The notes: generated by a model not told the origin, from the letters alone. Shown: positions 28,862 to 42,079, counted from the stretch's first letter. The stretch: DNA of 64,000 nt from Variovorax sp. KK3 (GCF_001984055.1 NZ_LYVO01000001.1:1-64000), one strand, 5' to 3'. Numbers and translations are program-made.

Positions 28862-29848
28862 GTGGCACTGCGGCTAGGCGCGATCGTTGAAGCCCTTGGG
28901 GGCGAACTGCAGGGGGATCCTGCGCTGTCGATCGAGCGCCTTGCGCCGTTGGCGACCGCGCAGCCCGATGCGCTCAGTTTCCTGAGCCATCCCAAATACC
29001 AGAAGGAACTTGCGGCCTCGCAGGCCGGCTGCGTCATCGTGTCGCCGGCCATGCGGGACGTGGCCGCGCAGCGCGGTGCCTTGATCCTCACGCCCGATCC
29101 TTACCTTTACTTCGCCAGGCTCACGCAGCTGTGGAAGCGCTCGCACGCCGGTCCGGCAGGCGCACGCATCCACCCCAGCGCGGTGATCGATCCCGATGCC
29201 CATGTCGATCCGAGCGCGCGAATCGGCGCGCTCTGTGTGATCGAGCGCGGTGCCCGTATCGGCGCGCAGACCGTGCTGAAGTCGAGAGTGACGGTGAGCG
29301 AGGACTGCATCGTCGGCGCGCGTTGCCTGCTGCATCCCGGCGTGGTCATCGGTGCCGACGGCTTCGGCCTGGCGCCACACCAGGGTGCCTGGGTCAAGAT
29401 CGAGCAACTGGGTGCCGTGCGCATCGGCGACGACGTCGAGATCGGTGCCAACACCTGCATCGACCGCGGGGCGCTGGAAGACACGGTCATCGAGGACGGC
29501 GTCAAGCTCGACAACCTGATCCAGATCGGCCACAACGTCCGCGTCGGCAAGAACACCGCCATGGCCGGCTGCGTTGGCGTGGCCGGCAGCGCCGACATCG
29601 GCGCGAACTGCACGATCGGCGGCGGTGCGATCGTGCTCGGCCACCTGAAGATGGCCGACGGGGTGCACATCTCGGCCGCGACGGTGGTCACGCGCTCCAT
29701 TCACAAGCCGGGCCAGTACACCGGCGTGTTTCCCATCGACGACAATGCCGCCTGGGAGAGAAACGCCGCCACCCTCAAACAACTGCACGCCCTGCGGGAA
29801 CGTCTCAAGGCACTGGAGAAAGCGGCGCTGCAGGACAGACAACCATGA
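28862..29848 (+). CDS. lpxD: UDP-3-O-acyl-glucosamine N-acyltransferase
   Basis: Third step of lipid A synthesis, adding the N-linked 3-hydroxyacyl chain; 328 residues. The N-terminal uridine-binding domain (about 1-100) is followed by left-handed beta-helix hexapeptide repeats from about 105. The catalytic histidine is H224 in QIGHNVRVG. The start is a GTG at 28862, the only good start matching the family's N-terminus. It overlaps fabZ by four bases (ATGA). Confidence 0.96.
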   Translation: MALRLGAIVEALGGELQGDPALSIERLAPLATAQPDALSFLSHPKYQKELAASQAGCVIVSPAMRDVAAQRGALILTPDPYLYFARLTQLWKRSHAGPAGARIHPSAVIDPDAHVDPSARIGALCVIERGARIGAQTVLKSRVTVSEDCIVGARCLLHPGVVIGADGFGLAPHQGAWVKIEQLGAVRIGDDVEIGANTCIDRGALEDTVIEDGVKLDNLIQIGHNVRVGKNTAMAGCVGVAGSADIGANCTIGGGAIVLGHLKMADGVHISAATVVTRSIHKPGQYTGVFPIDDNAAWERNAATLKQLHALRERLKALEKAALQDRQP

Positions 29849-30288
29849 CGCTCGACATTCATCAAATCCTCAAACTGCTCCCTCACCGCTATCCATTTTT
29901 GCTGGTGGATCGCGTGCTCGAGATGGAGAAGGGCAAGCGCATCACGGCGCTGAAGAACGTCACGATGAACGAGCCTTTCTTCAACGGTCACTTCCCCCAC
30001 CGCCCGGTGATGCCAGGTGTGCTGATGCTCGAGGCCATGGCACAGGCCGCAGCGCTGCTGTCCTTCCATTCGCTCGACATCGTTCCGGACGACAACACGG
30101 TCTACTACTTCGCGGCCATCGACGGCGCGCGCTTCAAGCGCCCCGTGGAGCCGGGCGACCAGCTCACGCTGGAAGTCGAGATCGAGCGCATGAAGGCCGG
30201 CATCTCCAAGTTCAAGGGCCGGGCGCTGGTGGGCAGCGAACTCGCGTGCGAGGCCACCTTGATGTGCGCGATGCGCCAGATCAACTGA
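29845..30288 (+). CDS. fabZ: 3-hydroxyacyl-ACP dehydratase FabZ
   Basis: Hot-dog-fold dehydratase of fatty acid elongation; 147 residues. Catalytic H49 ([14 protein letters not shown]) and E63 (MLEAMAQ) are in place. Sitting between lpxD and lpxA, it competes with them for 3-hydroxyacyl-ACP and so balances phospholipid against lipid A. Start set by the ATGA overlap with lpxD. Confidence 0.97.
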   Translation: MTLDIHQILKLLPHRYPFLLVDRVLEMEKGKRITALKNVTMNEPFFNGHFPHRPVMPGVLMLEAMAQAAALLSFHSLDIVPDDNTVYYFAAIDGARFKRPVEPGDQLTLEVEIERMKAGISKFKGRALVGSELACEATLMCAMRQIN

Positions 30289-30295
30289 TCGCAGG

Positions 30296-31084
30296 ATGAC
30301 GCAGGTTCACCCGACGGCCATCGTCGACGCCGGGGCCGAGCTGGACCCGACGGTCAGCATCGGCCCGTATTCCGTCATCGGCCCGTACGTGCGGATCGGC
30401 GCCGGGACCACCGTCGGCGCGCATTGTGTGATCGAAGGTCGCACCACCATCGGGCGCGACAACCGCATCTTCCAGTTCGCATCGCTGGGCGCGGTTCCGC
30501 AAGACAAGAAGTACGCCGGCGAGCCCACCGAACTGGTGATCGGCGACCGCAATACGATCCGAGAGTTCTGCACCTTCAACATCGGCGTGCCGGGCGCAGG
30601 CGGCATCACGCGCGTGGGCCACGACAACTGGATCATGGCGTACACCCACATCGCCCATGACTGCCGGGTGGACGACCACACCACGCTGGCCAACAACACC
30701 ACCCTGGCCGGCCATGTGCATCTGGCCGACTGGGTGACGGTCGGCGGGCTGACGGGCATCCACCAGTTCGTCTCGGTCGGCGCCCATGCCATGGTCGGTT
30801 TTGCCAGCGCGGTAGCGCAGGACGTGCCGCCCTTCATGCTCGTCGATGGCAATCCGCTCGCGGTGCGAGGCTTCAACGTGGTCGGCTTGCGCCGGCGAGA
30901 TTTCTCGGCCGCGCGCCTGGCCGCAGTGAAGCAGATGCACCGCCTGCTGTACCGTGAGGGCAAGACCCTGGCCGACGCGCGAGTCGCGATCGACGCCCTG
31001 GCCGCCGAGGTGCCCGAGGCCGCCGCCGACGTGGCCATGATGAACGACTTTCTGGCCGGCGCCACGCGCGGCATCGTGCGCTGA
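30296..31084 (+). CDS. lpxA: UDP-N-acetylglucosamine O-acyltransferase
   Basis: First step of lipid A synthesis; 262 residues, as usual. Hexapeptide beta-helix from residue 2 ([14 protein letters not shown]). The catalytic histidine is H121, with H118 nearby (YTHIAHDC). The C-terminal helical domain (about 190-262) is normal. It starts seven bases after fabZ. Confidence 0.97.
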   Translation: MTQVHPTAIVDAGAELDPTVSIGPYSVIGPYVRIGAGTTVGAHCVIEGRTTIGRDNRIFQFASLGAVPQDKKYAGEPTELVIGDRNTIREFCTFNIGVPGAGGITRVGHDNWIMAYTHIAHDCRVDDHTTLANNTTLAGHVHLADWVTVGGLTGIHQFVSVGAHAMVGFASAVAQDVPPFMLVDGNPLAVRGFNVVGLRRRDFSAARLAAVKQMHRLLYREGKTLADARVAIDALAAEVPEAAADVAMMNDFLAGATRGIVR

Positions 31085-31092
31085 GGACCTCT

Positions 31093-32241
31093 ATGGCTCA
31101 AGAGGCGACGCGGCGTTTTGCCATGGTCGCGGGTGAAGCCTCGGGCGACCTGCTGGCCGGACTGCTGCTGGACGGCCTGCAAAGCCGCTGGCCTGACATG
31201 AAGGCAATGGGCATTGGCGGCCCGCAGATGCTGGCACGCGGTTTCCAGACCTGGTGGCCGCAGGAAATGCTGGCCGTACGCGGGTACGTCGAGGTGCTGC
31301 GCCACTACGCGGAAATCGCTGGGATCCGGCGCCGGCTCAAGGCGCGGCTGCTGGACGAGGGCGCCAGTGTCTTCATCGGCGTCGATGCGCCGGACTTCAA
31401 CCTCGATCTGGAAGCGGGCCTGCGCGAGCGCGGCATCAAGACGGCCCATTTCGTGTGCCCATCCATCTGGGCCTGGCGCCCCGAGCGCGTGCACAAGCTG
31501 CGCGCGGCAGCTGACCACGTGCTGTGCATCTTTCCTTTCGAGCCGGCACTGCTGGCGGATCATGGCATCGATGCGAGCTATGTCGGGCACCCGGTCGCCA
31601 ACGTGATTCCGATGACGCCCGACCGTGCTGCCGCACGGGCTCAATTGGGCCTCGACGAAAGCGGGCCCGTCGTCGCGTTGCTGCCGGGCAGCCGTCGATC
31701 CGAACTTCGCTACCTGGCGCAGCGCTTCTTCGATGCGGCTGCGCTCATGCAACAAGACCGGCCCGAGCTTCGCTTCGTGCTGCCGACGCTCCCCAGCCTG
31801 CGCGGCGAGGTCGACCGGATGCTGGCCGCCAGCGGCATGCAGGGGCGCGTGCAGGTGCTCGACGGCCACTCGCATGCCGCGCTCGCGGCTTGCGACGTGA
31901 CGCTGATTGCTAGCGGCACCGCCACGCTCGAAGCCGCGCTCTTCAAGCGGCCGATGGTGATCGCCTACAGCATGAACGCGATGTCCTGGGCCTTGATGCG
32001 CCGCAAGCAGTTGCAGCCCTGGGTCGGGCTGCCCAACATCCTGAGCCGCGACTTCGTGGTGCCCGAGTTGATCCAGGAGGCAGCCACACCCCGTGCGCTG
32101 GCCGATGCCACGCTGGCCTGGCTGGCTTCGCCGGACAAGGTTCACGCCTTGCAACAACGTTTTTGCGCGCTGCATGATGAATTGCGGCGCGATACGCCGA
32201 CACTGTGCGCTGATGCGATCCAGAAAGTTATTGAAGGCTGA
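31093..32241 (+). CDS. lpxB: Lipid-A-disaccharide synthase
   Basis: GT19 glycosyltransferase joining lipid X to UDP-2,3-diacylglucosamine at the inner membrane; 382 residues. The N-terminal [16 protein letters not shown] (about 13-28) and the central '[23 protein letters not shown]' region (named by its ends; 115-137) are conserved. Later comes '[13 protein letters not shown]'. The 3' end overlaps the likely rnhB start by 29 bases. Confidence 0.96.
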   Translation: MAQEATRRFAMVAGEASGDLLAGLLLDGLQSRWPDMKAMGIGGPQMLARGFQTWWPQEMLAVRGYVEVLRHYAEIAGIRRRLKARLLDEGASVFIGVDAPDFNLDLEAGLRERGIKTAHFVCPSIWAWRPERVHKLRAAADHVLCIFPFEPALLADHGIDASYVGHPVANVIPMTPDRAAARAQLGLDESGPVVALLPGSRRSELRYLAQRFFDAAALMQQDRPELRFVLPTLPSLRGEVDRMLAASGMQGRVQVLDGHSHAALAACDVTLIASGTATLEAALFKRPMVIAYSMNAMSWALMRRKQLQPWVGLPNILSRDFVVPELIQEAATPRALADATLAWLASPDKVHALQQRFCALHDELRRDTPTLCADAIQKVIEG

Positions 32242-32944
32242 GCAGGCCAGGCTGGCCTGGGATGCGCCAGGCCTGGTGGCCGGCGTGGACGAGGCAGGCC
32301 GCGGACCGCTGGCCGGGCCGGTGGTGGCCGCGGCCGTGATCCTCGACGACCAGCGGCGCATCCGCGGGCTGGCCGATTCGAAAGCCCTCACGCCGCTGCA
32401 GCGCGAGCGACTGAACGACCAGATCCTGGCCAAGGCCCTGTGCTGTTCGATCGGCCAGGCCAGCGTGGAAGAGATCGAAGAGTTCAACATCCTCGGCGCG
32501 ACCATGCTGGCGATGAAGCGTGCGGTCGAGGGCCTGCGGCTGAAGCCGGCCAAGGTGCTGGTCGACGGCAACCGGCTGCCGCGGCTCGACGTGCTGGCCG
32601 AGGCGGTGGTCGGCGGTGACGCGATCGTCAAGTCGATCTCGGCGGCGTCCATTCTTGCCAAGGTGCATCGCGACCGTCTTTGCGAGCAGCTGCACGTCGA
32701 GTTTCCCCATTACGGCTTCGCCTCGCACAAGGGCTACGGCACGCCCGAGCACCTCGAGGCACTGATGCGCCATGGCGCCTGCCTGCACCATCGACGCTCG
32801 TTCAGCCCGGTGGCCGCGGCGCTCGCTCGCGTGGCGGGCGAACCATCCATGGCCATGCCGGTGCTGCCAGTGGCGCCAATCGACATTCAGCTCGAGAGCG
32901 TCCAGGTCGAGAGCGTTCAAGTCGAACTGCGTCCATCGCCATGA
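32213..32944 (+). CDS. rnhB: Ribonuclease HII
   Basis: Removes ribonucleotides and RNA:DNA junctions from DNA; 243 residues from the ATG at 32213. The catalytic D26-E27 lies in [12 protein letters not shown], with further acidic residues in '[10 protein letters not shown]' and the '[12 protein letters not shown]' region. The start overlaps lpxB by 29 bases; an in-frame TTG at 32231 would shorten this. Beyond the normal end of the enzyme (about residue 205) there is a Pro/Val-rich tail containing two ESVQV repeats, which is unusual. Confidence 0.93.
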   Translation: MRSRKLLKAEQARLAWDAPGLVAGVDEAGRGPLAGPVVAAAVILDDQRRIRGLADSKALTPLQRERLNDQILAKALCCSIGQASVEEIEEFNILGATMLAMKRAVEGLRLKPAKVLVDGNRLPRLDVLAEAVVGGDAIVKSISAASILAKVHRDRLCEQLHVEFPHYGFASHKGYGTPEHLEALMRHGACLHHRRSFSPVAAALARVAGEPSMAMPVLPVAPIDIQLESVQVESVQVELRPSP

Positions 32945-33732
32945 CGACGGTGGAGCCGAGCCATGTCACGTCGCGCGACAACCCGCTGTTGAAGGAATTG
33001 CGCAAGCTGGCGCATGACCCTGGCGCGTACCGCAAGGCCGGCCGGGTCTGGCTCGAGGGCGATCACCTGTGCAGGGCTGCCCGCGCGCGTGGTGTGCACG
33101 CCGCCGTCGCCATCTTCAGCGAATCCACCTGGCCAGTGGTCCGGCATGAATGGGCCGGTGCTGCGGAGAAGATCGTCGTACTTGCAGATGCGCTGCTGGC
33201 CGGCGTGAGCGGCCTCGAATCGCCTGCGTCGATGGGCTTCGTGCTCGACTTGCCGACAGCGCCTGCCATCGTGCCGGACGTGCCCAGCGTCGTGCTCGAC
33301 CGGTTGCAGGATGCCGGCAACGTGGGCTCCATCCTGCGCAGCGCGGCTGCCTTTGGCTTCACGCAGGTCATCGCTCTTAAAGGCACGGCGGCGCTGTGGT
33401 CGCCCAAGGTGCTGCGCGCCGGAATGGGCGCGCATTTCGGGTTGCGCCTGGTGGAGGGTTCGGGCATCGAGGCACTCGACGCCCTGGCCGTGCCGTGGAT
33501 CGCCACCAGTTCGCACCGTGGTGAATGGCTGCACCAGGCGCAGGCCCAGGCCCGTTTGCCGGCGCCCTGTGCCTGGCTCATGGGGCATGAAGGGCAGGGG
33601 CTCTCGGCAGAACTCGAGGCGCGAGCGGCGCTTCACGTGCGCATCGCCCAACCTGGCGGCGAGGAGTCGCTCAACGTTGCCGCGGCGGCTGCGATCTGCC
33701 TTCACGCGAGCGCCGCCGTGCTCAAGGGCTGA
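32941..33732 (+). CDS. SpoU/TrmH-family RNA 2'-O-methyltransferase
   Basis: 263 residues with an N-terminal substrate-binding part and a C-terminal SPOUT knot. Motif 1 is [13 protein letters not shown] (about 127-139), motif 2 MGHEGQGLS, motif 3 [12 protein letters not shown]. The fold matches 23S rRNA or tRNA ribose methylases such as RlmB or TsnR types, but the target cannot be fixed. ATGA overlap with rnhB; last gene of the large envelope block before the carA promoter. Confidence 0.88.
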   Translation: MTTVEPSHVTSRDNPLLKELRKLAHDPGAYRKAGRVWLEGDHLCRAARARGVHAAVAIFSESTWPVVRHEWAGAAEKIVVLADALLAGVSGLESPASMGFVLDLPTAPAIVPDVPSVVLDRLQDAGNVGSILRSAAAFGFTQVIALKGTAALWSPKVLRAGMGAHFGLRLVEGSGIEALDALAVPWIATSSHRGEWLHQAQAQARLPAPCAWLMGHEGQGLSAELEARAALHVRIAQPGGEESLNVAAAAAICLHASAAVLKG

Positions 33733-33744
33733 GCGGCCGCGGGC

Positions 33745-33750
33745 TATAAT
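33745..33750 (+). promoter_or_regulatory. -10 element (TATAAT) of the carAB promoter
   Basis: A perfect TATAAT lies 118 bases before the carA start, leaving a leader of about 110 bases. No good -35 is seen at normal spacing. Confidence 0.55.
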
Positions 33751-33800
33751 CCAGGGCTTTCCCGCTCACACCCGCCCACAGCGCACGCAAGCCAACTCCA

Positions 33801-33833
33801 CGACGAAAGTCGCGACCAAGAGCCGTCTCTTGG
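33801..33833 (+). promoter_or_regulatory. Structured leader of carA (two adjacent hairpins)
   Basis: CGAC-GAAA-GTCG (33801-33812) forms a short stem capped by a GNRA tetraloop. Immediately after it, CCAAGAG (33816-33822) pairs with CTCTTGG (33827-33833) around CCGT. The hairpins end about 25 bases before GGAG and the GTG start. They could regulate carAB in response to pyrimidine or arginine supply, or stabilise the mRNA. Structure is seen; role is inferred. Confidence 0.45.
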
Positions 33834-33867
33834 GTTCGCCTTGGGCGTCATCCATTCGGAGATCCCA

Positions 33868-35059
33868 GTGCTTTTGTCTCTCAAGGGAAATTTCCCGCCC
33901 GCCATCCTGGCGCTAGCAGACGGCACGGTCTTTCTCGGCAACTCGATCGGCGCTCAAGGCGCCACCACCGGCGAAGTGGTGTTCAACACCGCCATGACCG
34001 GTTACCAGGAAATCCTGACCGACCCCAGCTATTGCCGGCAGATCGTGACGCTCACGTATCCGCACATCGGCAATTACGGCGTCAACGAGGAAGACATCGA
34101 GGCCGACAAGGTCCATGCCGCCGGCTTGATCATCAAGGACTTGCCGCTCCTGGCATCCAACTTCCGCCAGACCGCGACACTCACCGAATACCTGGCGAGC
34201 AACAACAGCGTCGCGATCTCCGGCATCGACACCCGCAAGCTCACCCGACACCTGCGCACGCACGGCGCGCAGAACGGCTGCATCCTCGGCCTGGCCGCGG
34301 GCGAAAGCGTCACTCAGGTGCTGATCGACAAGGCCGTGGCGGCTGCGAAGGCCACGCCCAGCATGTCGGGCCTCGACCTGGCCAAGGTGGTGTCGGTCAA
34401 ACAGACCTACGAGTGGACCCAGACCGAATGGAAGCTGGTCCACGTCGACGGCAAGCCGGGCTACGGTGTGCAGATCACGCCGAAGTTCCATGTCGTGGCC
34501 TTCGACTACGGCGTCAAGAAGAACATCCTGCGCATGATCGCGCAGCGCGGCGCGCGCATCACGGTGGTGCCTGCGCAGACGCCGGCGGCCGACGTCCTCA
34601 AGCTGCGTCCGGACGGCATCTTCCTGGCCAACGGCCCCGGCGACCCGGAGCCTTGCGACTACGCGATCGCCGCCACGCGCGAGCTGATCGAGACCGGCAT
34701 TCCGGTGTTCGGCATCTGCCTGGGCCACCAGATCATGGCGCTGGCCTCGGGCGCGAAGACCTTCAAGATGAAGTTCGGCCACCACGGCGCCAACCACCCG
34801 GTGAAAGACCTGGACAACGGCCGCGTGAGCATCACCAGCCAGAACCACGGCTTTGCGGTCGACGAGAAGACGCTTCCCGCCAACCTGCGCCCCACCCACA
34901 TCAGCCTGTTCGACGGCACCCTGCAGGGGCTGGCGCGCACCGACAAGCCCGCCTTCTGCTTCCAGGGCCACCCGGAAGCCTCGCCGGGGCCGCACGACAT
35001 CGGCTACCTGTTCGACCGCTTTACCGCGCTCATGCAAAGTCACAAAGAAGGGCAGAAGA

Positions 35060-35067
<8 letters not shown>
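33868..35067 (+). CDS. carA: Carbamoyl-phosphate synthase small (glutaminase) subunit
   Basis: Supplies ammonia from glutamine for carbamoyl phosphate (pyrimidines and arginine). 399 residues from the GTG at 33868, preceded by GGAG at six bases. An in-frame TTG at 33841 is less likely. The N-terminal CPSase domain opens with [18 protein letters not shown]. In the glutaminase domain the nucleophile is C284 (FGICLGHQ), with H368 and E370 (GHPEAS). The last eight bases overlap carB. Confidence 0.97.
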
Positions 35068-38287
<3,220 letters not shown>

Positions 38288-38303
38288 CGCTGGAGCGGGC
38301 GCC

Positions 38304-39173
38304 GTGGAAACGCAGCTCGTCGAACTGGGCCTCGCCGACTGGGGCGCGGCCACGCCCAACGAGACGTGGATCGCGGCGCTCGAGGCTGGCAAGGTGCTGT
38401 ACTTCCCGCGGCTGGGCTTCGAGTTGCTGCCGCAAGAGCGAGAGCTGCTCTCGCCTTCGGTGCTGGCCGAGGGCGTGCGCAACATCAGCCTGGACGCGCA
38501 GGGCCGGCTCAAGGGGGCCGCCGGCGACGAGGCGCGGCAACGCGCCGTCGCAGCGATGGTGGGCCGCTTCCGCAGCCAGGCCCGGCAACTGATCGACGGA
38601 CTGCTGCCGCACTACACGCCGGCGCTGCGCCTGGCGCCCACCAGCTACCGCCCGGTGCAGGTCGAGACGCGGGTGCAGTCCTGGCGCGCCGACGACCGCC
38701 GGCTGCACGTCGACTCGTTTCCTTCGCGTCCGAACTACGGCGAGCGCATTCTTCGGGTTTTTACCAACGCCAATCCGGAGGGCCAGCCGCGCGTCTGGCG
38801 CGTCGGTGAGCCCTTCGAAACCGTGGCGCGGCGCTTCCTTCCGCGCGCCAAGCGCTATTCGCGTTGGCAGGCCAGGCTGCTGCGCGCCCTGCGCGTGACC
38901 AAGTCGCTGCGCAGCGAGTACGACCACCTCATGCTGCAGCTGCACGACGGCATGAAGTCCGATCTCGACTACCAGACGAATGCGCAGCAGCAGACCGTTG
39001 CCTTCCCGGCGGGATCGGTGTGGGTCTGCTTCTCGGACCAGACCTCGCATGCGGTGATGTCGGGCCAGTACATGCTCGAGCAGACCCTGCACCTGCCGGC
39101 CGCCAGGCAATACAATCCCGACTCGAGCCCGCTCGCCATCCTGAGCCGGCTGACCGGACGACCACTCGTCTGA
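38304..39173 (+). CDS. kdoO: Kdo hydroxylase (KdoO-type Fe(II)/2-oxoglutarate dioxygenase)
   Basis: 289 residues matching the Kdo-3-hydroxylase family, which converts the inner Kdo of lipopolysaccharide to Ko. Likely iron ligands are H135 and D137 (HVDSFPSRP) and H249 (SDQTSHAV). The first 110 residues are an N-terminal domain of unclear role. The family is known from Burkholderia and Yersinia and acts on Kdo2-lipid A precursors. GTG start 16 bases after carB, so probably on the carAB transcript; lipid A and Kdo genes (lpx, kdsB) are elsewhere in the window. The chemistry is inferred from family membership. Confidence 0.85.
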   Translation: METQLVELGLADWGAATPNETWIAALEAGKVLYFPRLGFELLPQERELLSPSVLAEGVRNISLDAQGRLKGAAGDEARQRAVAAMVGRFRSQARQLIDGLLPHYTPALRLAPTSYRPVQVETRVQSWRADDRRLHVDSFPSRPNYGERILRVFTNANPEGQPRVWRVGEPFETVARRFLPRAKRYSRWQARLLRALRVTKSLRSEYDHLMLQLHDGMKSDLDYQTNAQQQTVAFPAGSVWVCFSDQTSHAVMSGQYMLEQTLHLPAARQYNPDSSPLAILSRLTGRPLV

Positions 39174-39190
39174 TCACTTGTACATCCATG

Positions 39191-39223
39191 AACCGCCGAA
39201 CGGCAGCGTTCGGCGGTTTCGCT
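39191..39223 (+). terminator. Perfect 12-bp hairpin before greA (terminator or greA attenuator)
   Basis: AACCGCCGAACG (39191-39202) pairs without mismatch with CGTTCGGCGGTT (39207-39218) around GCAG, followed by TCGCTTT. It ends only 18 bases before the greA start, so it either ends the carAB-kdoO transcript or works as a leader attenuator of greA. Confidence 0.65.
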
Positions 39224-39240
39224 TTCTGGAGCAACAAAAC

Positions 39241-39723
39241 ATGGCCAACACCACCATTCCGATCACCAAGAAGGGCGCCGAGAAACTGCGCGACGAACTT
39301 CAGCGCTTGAAGTCCGTCGACCGGCCCGCGATCATCACCGCCATCGCCGAGGCGCGTGCGCAGGGTGACCTGAGCGAGAACGCCGATTACGACGCCGCCA
39401 AGGAGCGCCAGGGCTGGATCGAGGGCCGCATCAAGCAGATCGAAGGCATGCTGTCGAACGCGCAGATCATCGATCCGTCGGAGCTCGATGCCGGCGGCCG
39501 CGTCGTGTTCGGTTCGACCGTGGAACTCGAAGACGAGAAGACCGGCGAGGCGCTCAAGTACCAGATCGTCGGTGAGGACGAGGCCGACCTCAAGCTGGGC
39601 CTCATCAACGTCTCCAGCCCGATCGCACGCGCATTGATCGGCAAGGAAGAGGGCGACACTGCCGAGGTGCAGGCCCCGGGCGGCGTCAAGCGCTACGAGA
39701 TCGTGGGCGTCAGCTACCAGTGA
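39241..39723 (+). CDS. greA: Transcription elongation factor GreA
   Basis: Rescues backtracked RNA polymerase by stimulating transcript cleavage. 160 residues. The N-terminal coiled coil (about 1-77) has the acidic tip '[16 protein letters not shown]' whose D and E residues reach the polymerase active site. The C-terminal FKBP-like domain ends [14 protein letters not shown] at 39241 after GGAGCAAC. A strong hairpin lies just upstream. Confidence 0.97.
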   Translation: MANTTIPITKKGAEKLRDELQRLKSVDRPAIITAIAEARAQGDLSENADYDAAKERQGWIEGRIKQIEGMLSNAQIIDPSELDAGGRVVFGSTVELEDEKTGEALKYQIVGEDEADLKLGLINVSSPIARALIGKEEGDTAEVQAPGGVKRYEIVGVSYQ

Positions 39724-40148
39724 TGGCAGGCGCGGTGAAGGATTGCATCGCGCTGCTCGTGGCGGCCCTCTGGTGGGGCAGCCTGACGACGATCGGATTT
39801 CTCGTCGTCCCGATGCTCTTCGCCCAGCTCGGCAATCCCTCCGTGGCAGGCAACTTCGCCGGGCGGCTTTTCTCGGCCCAGACCTGGGTGGCGCTGGCCT
39901 GCGGCCTGGCGCTGTTGACCTACTTCAGATCGAAGATCCACGATCGCGTGGACGCGCCTTTGCGCATCGCGATCGGCTGGGTCGTCGCCGCGCTGCTGCT
40001 GGCCTTGCTGCAGGAGTACGCGGTAGCGCCACGCATCCTGGCGCGCGACAACCTCCCGCTCTGGCATTCGCTCGGCAGCGCCATGTACCTCGGGCAATGG
40101 CTGTGCGCCGGGGTGCTGCTTTGGCGCATGGGGCGCCGCGAGGCCTGA
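39723..40148 (+). CDS. DUF4149-type small membrane protein
   Basis: 141 residues with four hydrophobic segments (about 8-30, 50-68, 82-100, 115-133) and an ending RMGRREA that is cytoplasmic by the positive-inside rule. It matches the DUF4149 family by its LWWGSLTTIGFLVVPMLF start. Function unknown. Its ATG shares one base with the greA stop, so it is coupled to greA, an arrangement I recall as common in this family. Confidence 0.8.
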   Translation: MAGAVKDCIALLVAALWWGSLTTIGFLVVPMLFAQLGNPSVAGNFAGRLFSAQTWVALACGLALLTYFRSKIHDRVDAPLRIAIGWVVAALLLALLQEYAVAPRILARDNLPLWHSLGSAMYLGQWLCAGVLLWRMGRREA

Positions 40149-40916
40149 TCAGGCGTTCCAGTAGCGGGTGATCCAGCTCGCCGGCCGAATGAATCGAAAG
40201 CGCCGGTTGCGCCGGCCCGCCAGCGCATCGGGCGGATTGCATTCACCATGAAAGACCATGATGCGCGCACCCTCCGGCACGAAAGGCTCGCGCCAGTAGT
40301 TGGTGGGCCAGGTCGGGATGCCGTGGTACTTGAAGCTCGGACACCACTCGGCTGGCCAATACGCCAACGTTCCCTTGCGGTACATGAAGGCGGACAGATA
40401 GGTCTGCTCGTTGCGGTAGCGAGCCTGCACCTCGTCCATGTTCTGCCGGAAATGAGCCAGCACGTCCGGGTGCGCACCCAGCTCGAAGCGATACACCGAT
40501 GAGTTGCCGGTGATGCGCCGGCGGCGCCACGGACGGGCGTAGTCGTGAATGATCACGAATTCACCTGGATACTCGAAGAAATCGTCCAGGCTGCCGACGA
40601 TCACCACGTCGAGGTCGATGAAGAGGGCGCGGCCGCGCAGGCCATGCAGGTCGGCCTCGAAGGTGGTCAGCTTCTTCCACGCCCTGTCGACCTGGCCCGG
40701 CGCGAGTTCGAGCGCCAACGGCGGGATCGGGAAGCATTGCACCTCGCTGCGGATGCCCTTGGCGTCGTCCGTCAGGCACACGAAGCTGAAGTCGCCCACG
40801 AGATGGCGGCGCACCATGGCGTACAGGCGGTTGACGTACTCGGGCCCGTACTTGGTGCCCCATTTCATGCAGAGGATGTGGCGCTGCGGGCTGGCCGCCG
40901 GGTCCTGGCTCGCCAT
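40149..40916 (-). CDS. Probable glycosyltransferase (GT-A fold, DxD motif)
   Basis: 255 residues without signal peptide or membrane segment. ALFIDLDVVIVGSLDDFF carries a D101-L-D103 motif typical of metal-dependent GT-A transferases (GT8/GT32-like). W80-K81-K82 and the C-terminal MVFHGECNPPDAL (a conserved His) fit the same fold. Acceptor and donor are unknown; LPS or a surface glycan is likely. It stands alone, four bases downstream of the YhbY gene on the minus strand and convergent with the DUF4149 gene. M17 is a possible alternative start. Confidence 0.7.
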   Translation of the reverse strand: MASQDPAASPQRHILCMKWGTKYGPEYVNRLYAMVRRHLVGDFSFVCLTDDAKGIRSEVQCFPIPPLALELAPGQVDRAWKKLTTFEADLHGLRGRALFIDLDVVIVGSLDDFFEYPGEFVIIHDYARPWRRRRITGNSSVYRFELGAHPDVLAHFRQNMDEVQARYRNEQTYLSAFMYRKGTLAYWPAEWCPSFKYHGIPTWPTNYWREPFVPEGARIMVFHGECNPPDALAGRRNRRFRFIRPASWITRYWNA

Positions 40917-40919
40917 CCG

Positions 40920-41399
40920 TCAGTCTGCCTGGTTGCGCTTCTTGACGGACAAGGGCTTCTTGGCCTTCGCGCGTTTGATGGTGCCGCCGGGCGTGAGCCG
41001 TTGATTGCCGAGCACGCGCAGCGTCTTGATCTCGGGCCGCTGGCCGCCGCGCTTGCTGTACTTGATGACCTTGACGTCGCGCGGGCCGGGCATGCGGTCT
41101 TCGTCGACGGTGCGCTCCTTCTCGGGGATGGGCCGCCAGAGCACCAGCAGCTTGCCGATGTGCTGGATGGGCGCGGCATCGAGCTCGTCCGCCAGGGTGC
41201 TCAGCATGGCCTCCCGTGCGGCGCGGTCATCGGAGAAGACGCGGACCTTGATCAGACCGTGGGCCTTGAGCGCGGCGTCGGCCTCCTTCTTGACGGCAGG
41301 TGTGAGCCCGTCGCCGCCGATCATCACGATCGGGTCGAGGTGGTGCGCATCGGCGCGGTGCGCCTTGCGTTGTGCGGGGGTCAATTGAATGGCGGGCAT
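40920..41399 (-). CDS. yhbY: YhbY/CRM-domain ribosome-associated RNA-binding protein
   Basis: 159 residues. The N-terminal 95 residues are a CRM domain with [18 protein letters not shown] and the GxxG loop in [11 protein letters not shown]. YhbY in E. coli binds pre-50S ribosomes. The C-terminal 60 residues are a basic, disordered extension ([15 protein letters not shown]), longer than in E. coli (97 residues total). It is divergent from rlmE, the neighbour it has in most proteobacteria. Confidence 0.9.
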   Translation of the reverse strand: MPAIQLTPAQRKAHRADAHHLDPIVMIGGDGLTPAVKKEADAALKAHGLIKVRVFSDDRAAREAMLSTLADELDAAPIQHIGKLLVLWRPIPEKERTVDEDRMPGPRDVKVIKYSKRGGQRPEIKTLRVLGNQRLTPGGTIKRAKAKKPLSVKKRNQAD

Positions 41400-41419
41400 C
41401 CCCGTATTATCGAGCGGCG

Positions 41420-42079
41420 ATGAAGTCCAAACCCAAGAGCAGCAAGGTCAACCGCGCGTGGCTGTACGACCACCTCAACGACCCCTACGTCAAGCTGGCG
41501 AACAAGGAAGGCTACCGCGCCCGCGCTGCCTACAAGCTGAAGGAGATCGACGAGGCGCTCGGCCTGGTAAGGCCGGGGCAACTGGTGGTGGACCTGGGCT
41601 CGACCCCGGGCGCGTGGAGCCAGTACGTGCGCCGCCGCCTTTCGCCGAGCGGCGCCGCGACGGGCGAAGTCGACGGAACGATCATCGCGCTCGACATCCT
41701 GCCGATGGAGCCGATCGATGGCGTGACCTTTCTGCAGGGTGACTTTCGTGAAGCCGAGGTCCTGGCGCAGTTGGAGCAGGCCATGGCAGGCCGGCTCGCC
41801 GACGTCGTCGTATCCGACATGGCGCCCAATCTTTCCGGCATCGCCTCCGCCGATGCGGCCCGCATATCGCACCTGATCGAGCTTGCGATCGACTTCGCGC
41901 GGCACCACATGAAGCCGGAAGGCGCTTTGGTCGCCAAGCTGTTTCATGGCAGTGGCTATGCCGAGCTCACGCAATTGTTCAAGCAGAATTTCCGGGTCGT
42001 GAAATCGATCAAGCCCAAGGCTTCACGCGATCGTTCTTCGGAGACCTTCATGGTGGGGATCGGCCTCAAATCAAGCTGA
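41420..42079 (+). CDS. rlmE: 23S rRNA (uridine-2'-O)-methyltransferase RlmE
   Basis: Methylates U2552 of 23S rRNA in the 50S A-loop; 219 residues (E. coli RrmJ/FtsJ 209). The SAM loop [15 protein letters not shown] (57-71) and the K39-D133-K173-E208 catalytic tetrad are complete. The ATG at 41420 lies 20 bases from the divergent yhbY start. It is followed by a 190-base gap in which I see no gene, then ftsH; the rlmE-ftsH-folP-glmM order is widely conserved. Confidence 0.96.
   Translation: MKSKPKSSKVNRAWLYDHLNDPYVKLANKEGYRARAAYKLKEIDEALGLVRPGQLVVDLGSTPGAWSQYVRRRLSPSGAATGEVDGTIIALDILPMEPIDGVTFLQGDFREAEVLAQLEQAMAGRLADVVVSDMAPNLSGIASADAARISHLIELAIDFARHHMKPEGALVAKLFHGSGYAELTQLFKQNFRVVKSIKPKASRDRSSETFMVGIGLKSS

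Noticed and set aside
30307..32661. A 784-residue open frame on the minus strand opposite lpxA-lpxB-rnhB
   Set aside because: It is an antisense shadow caused by high GC; all real motifs lie in the plus-strand genes and the translation has no recognisable domain.
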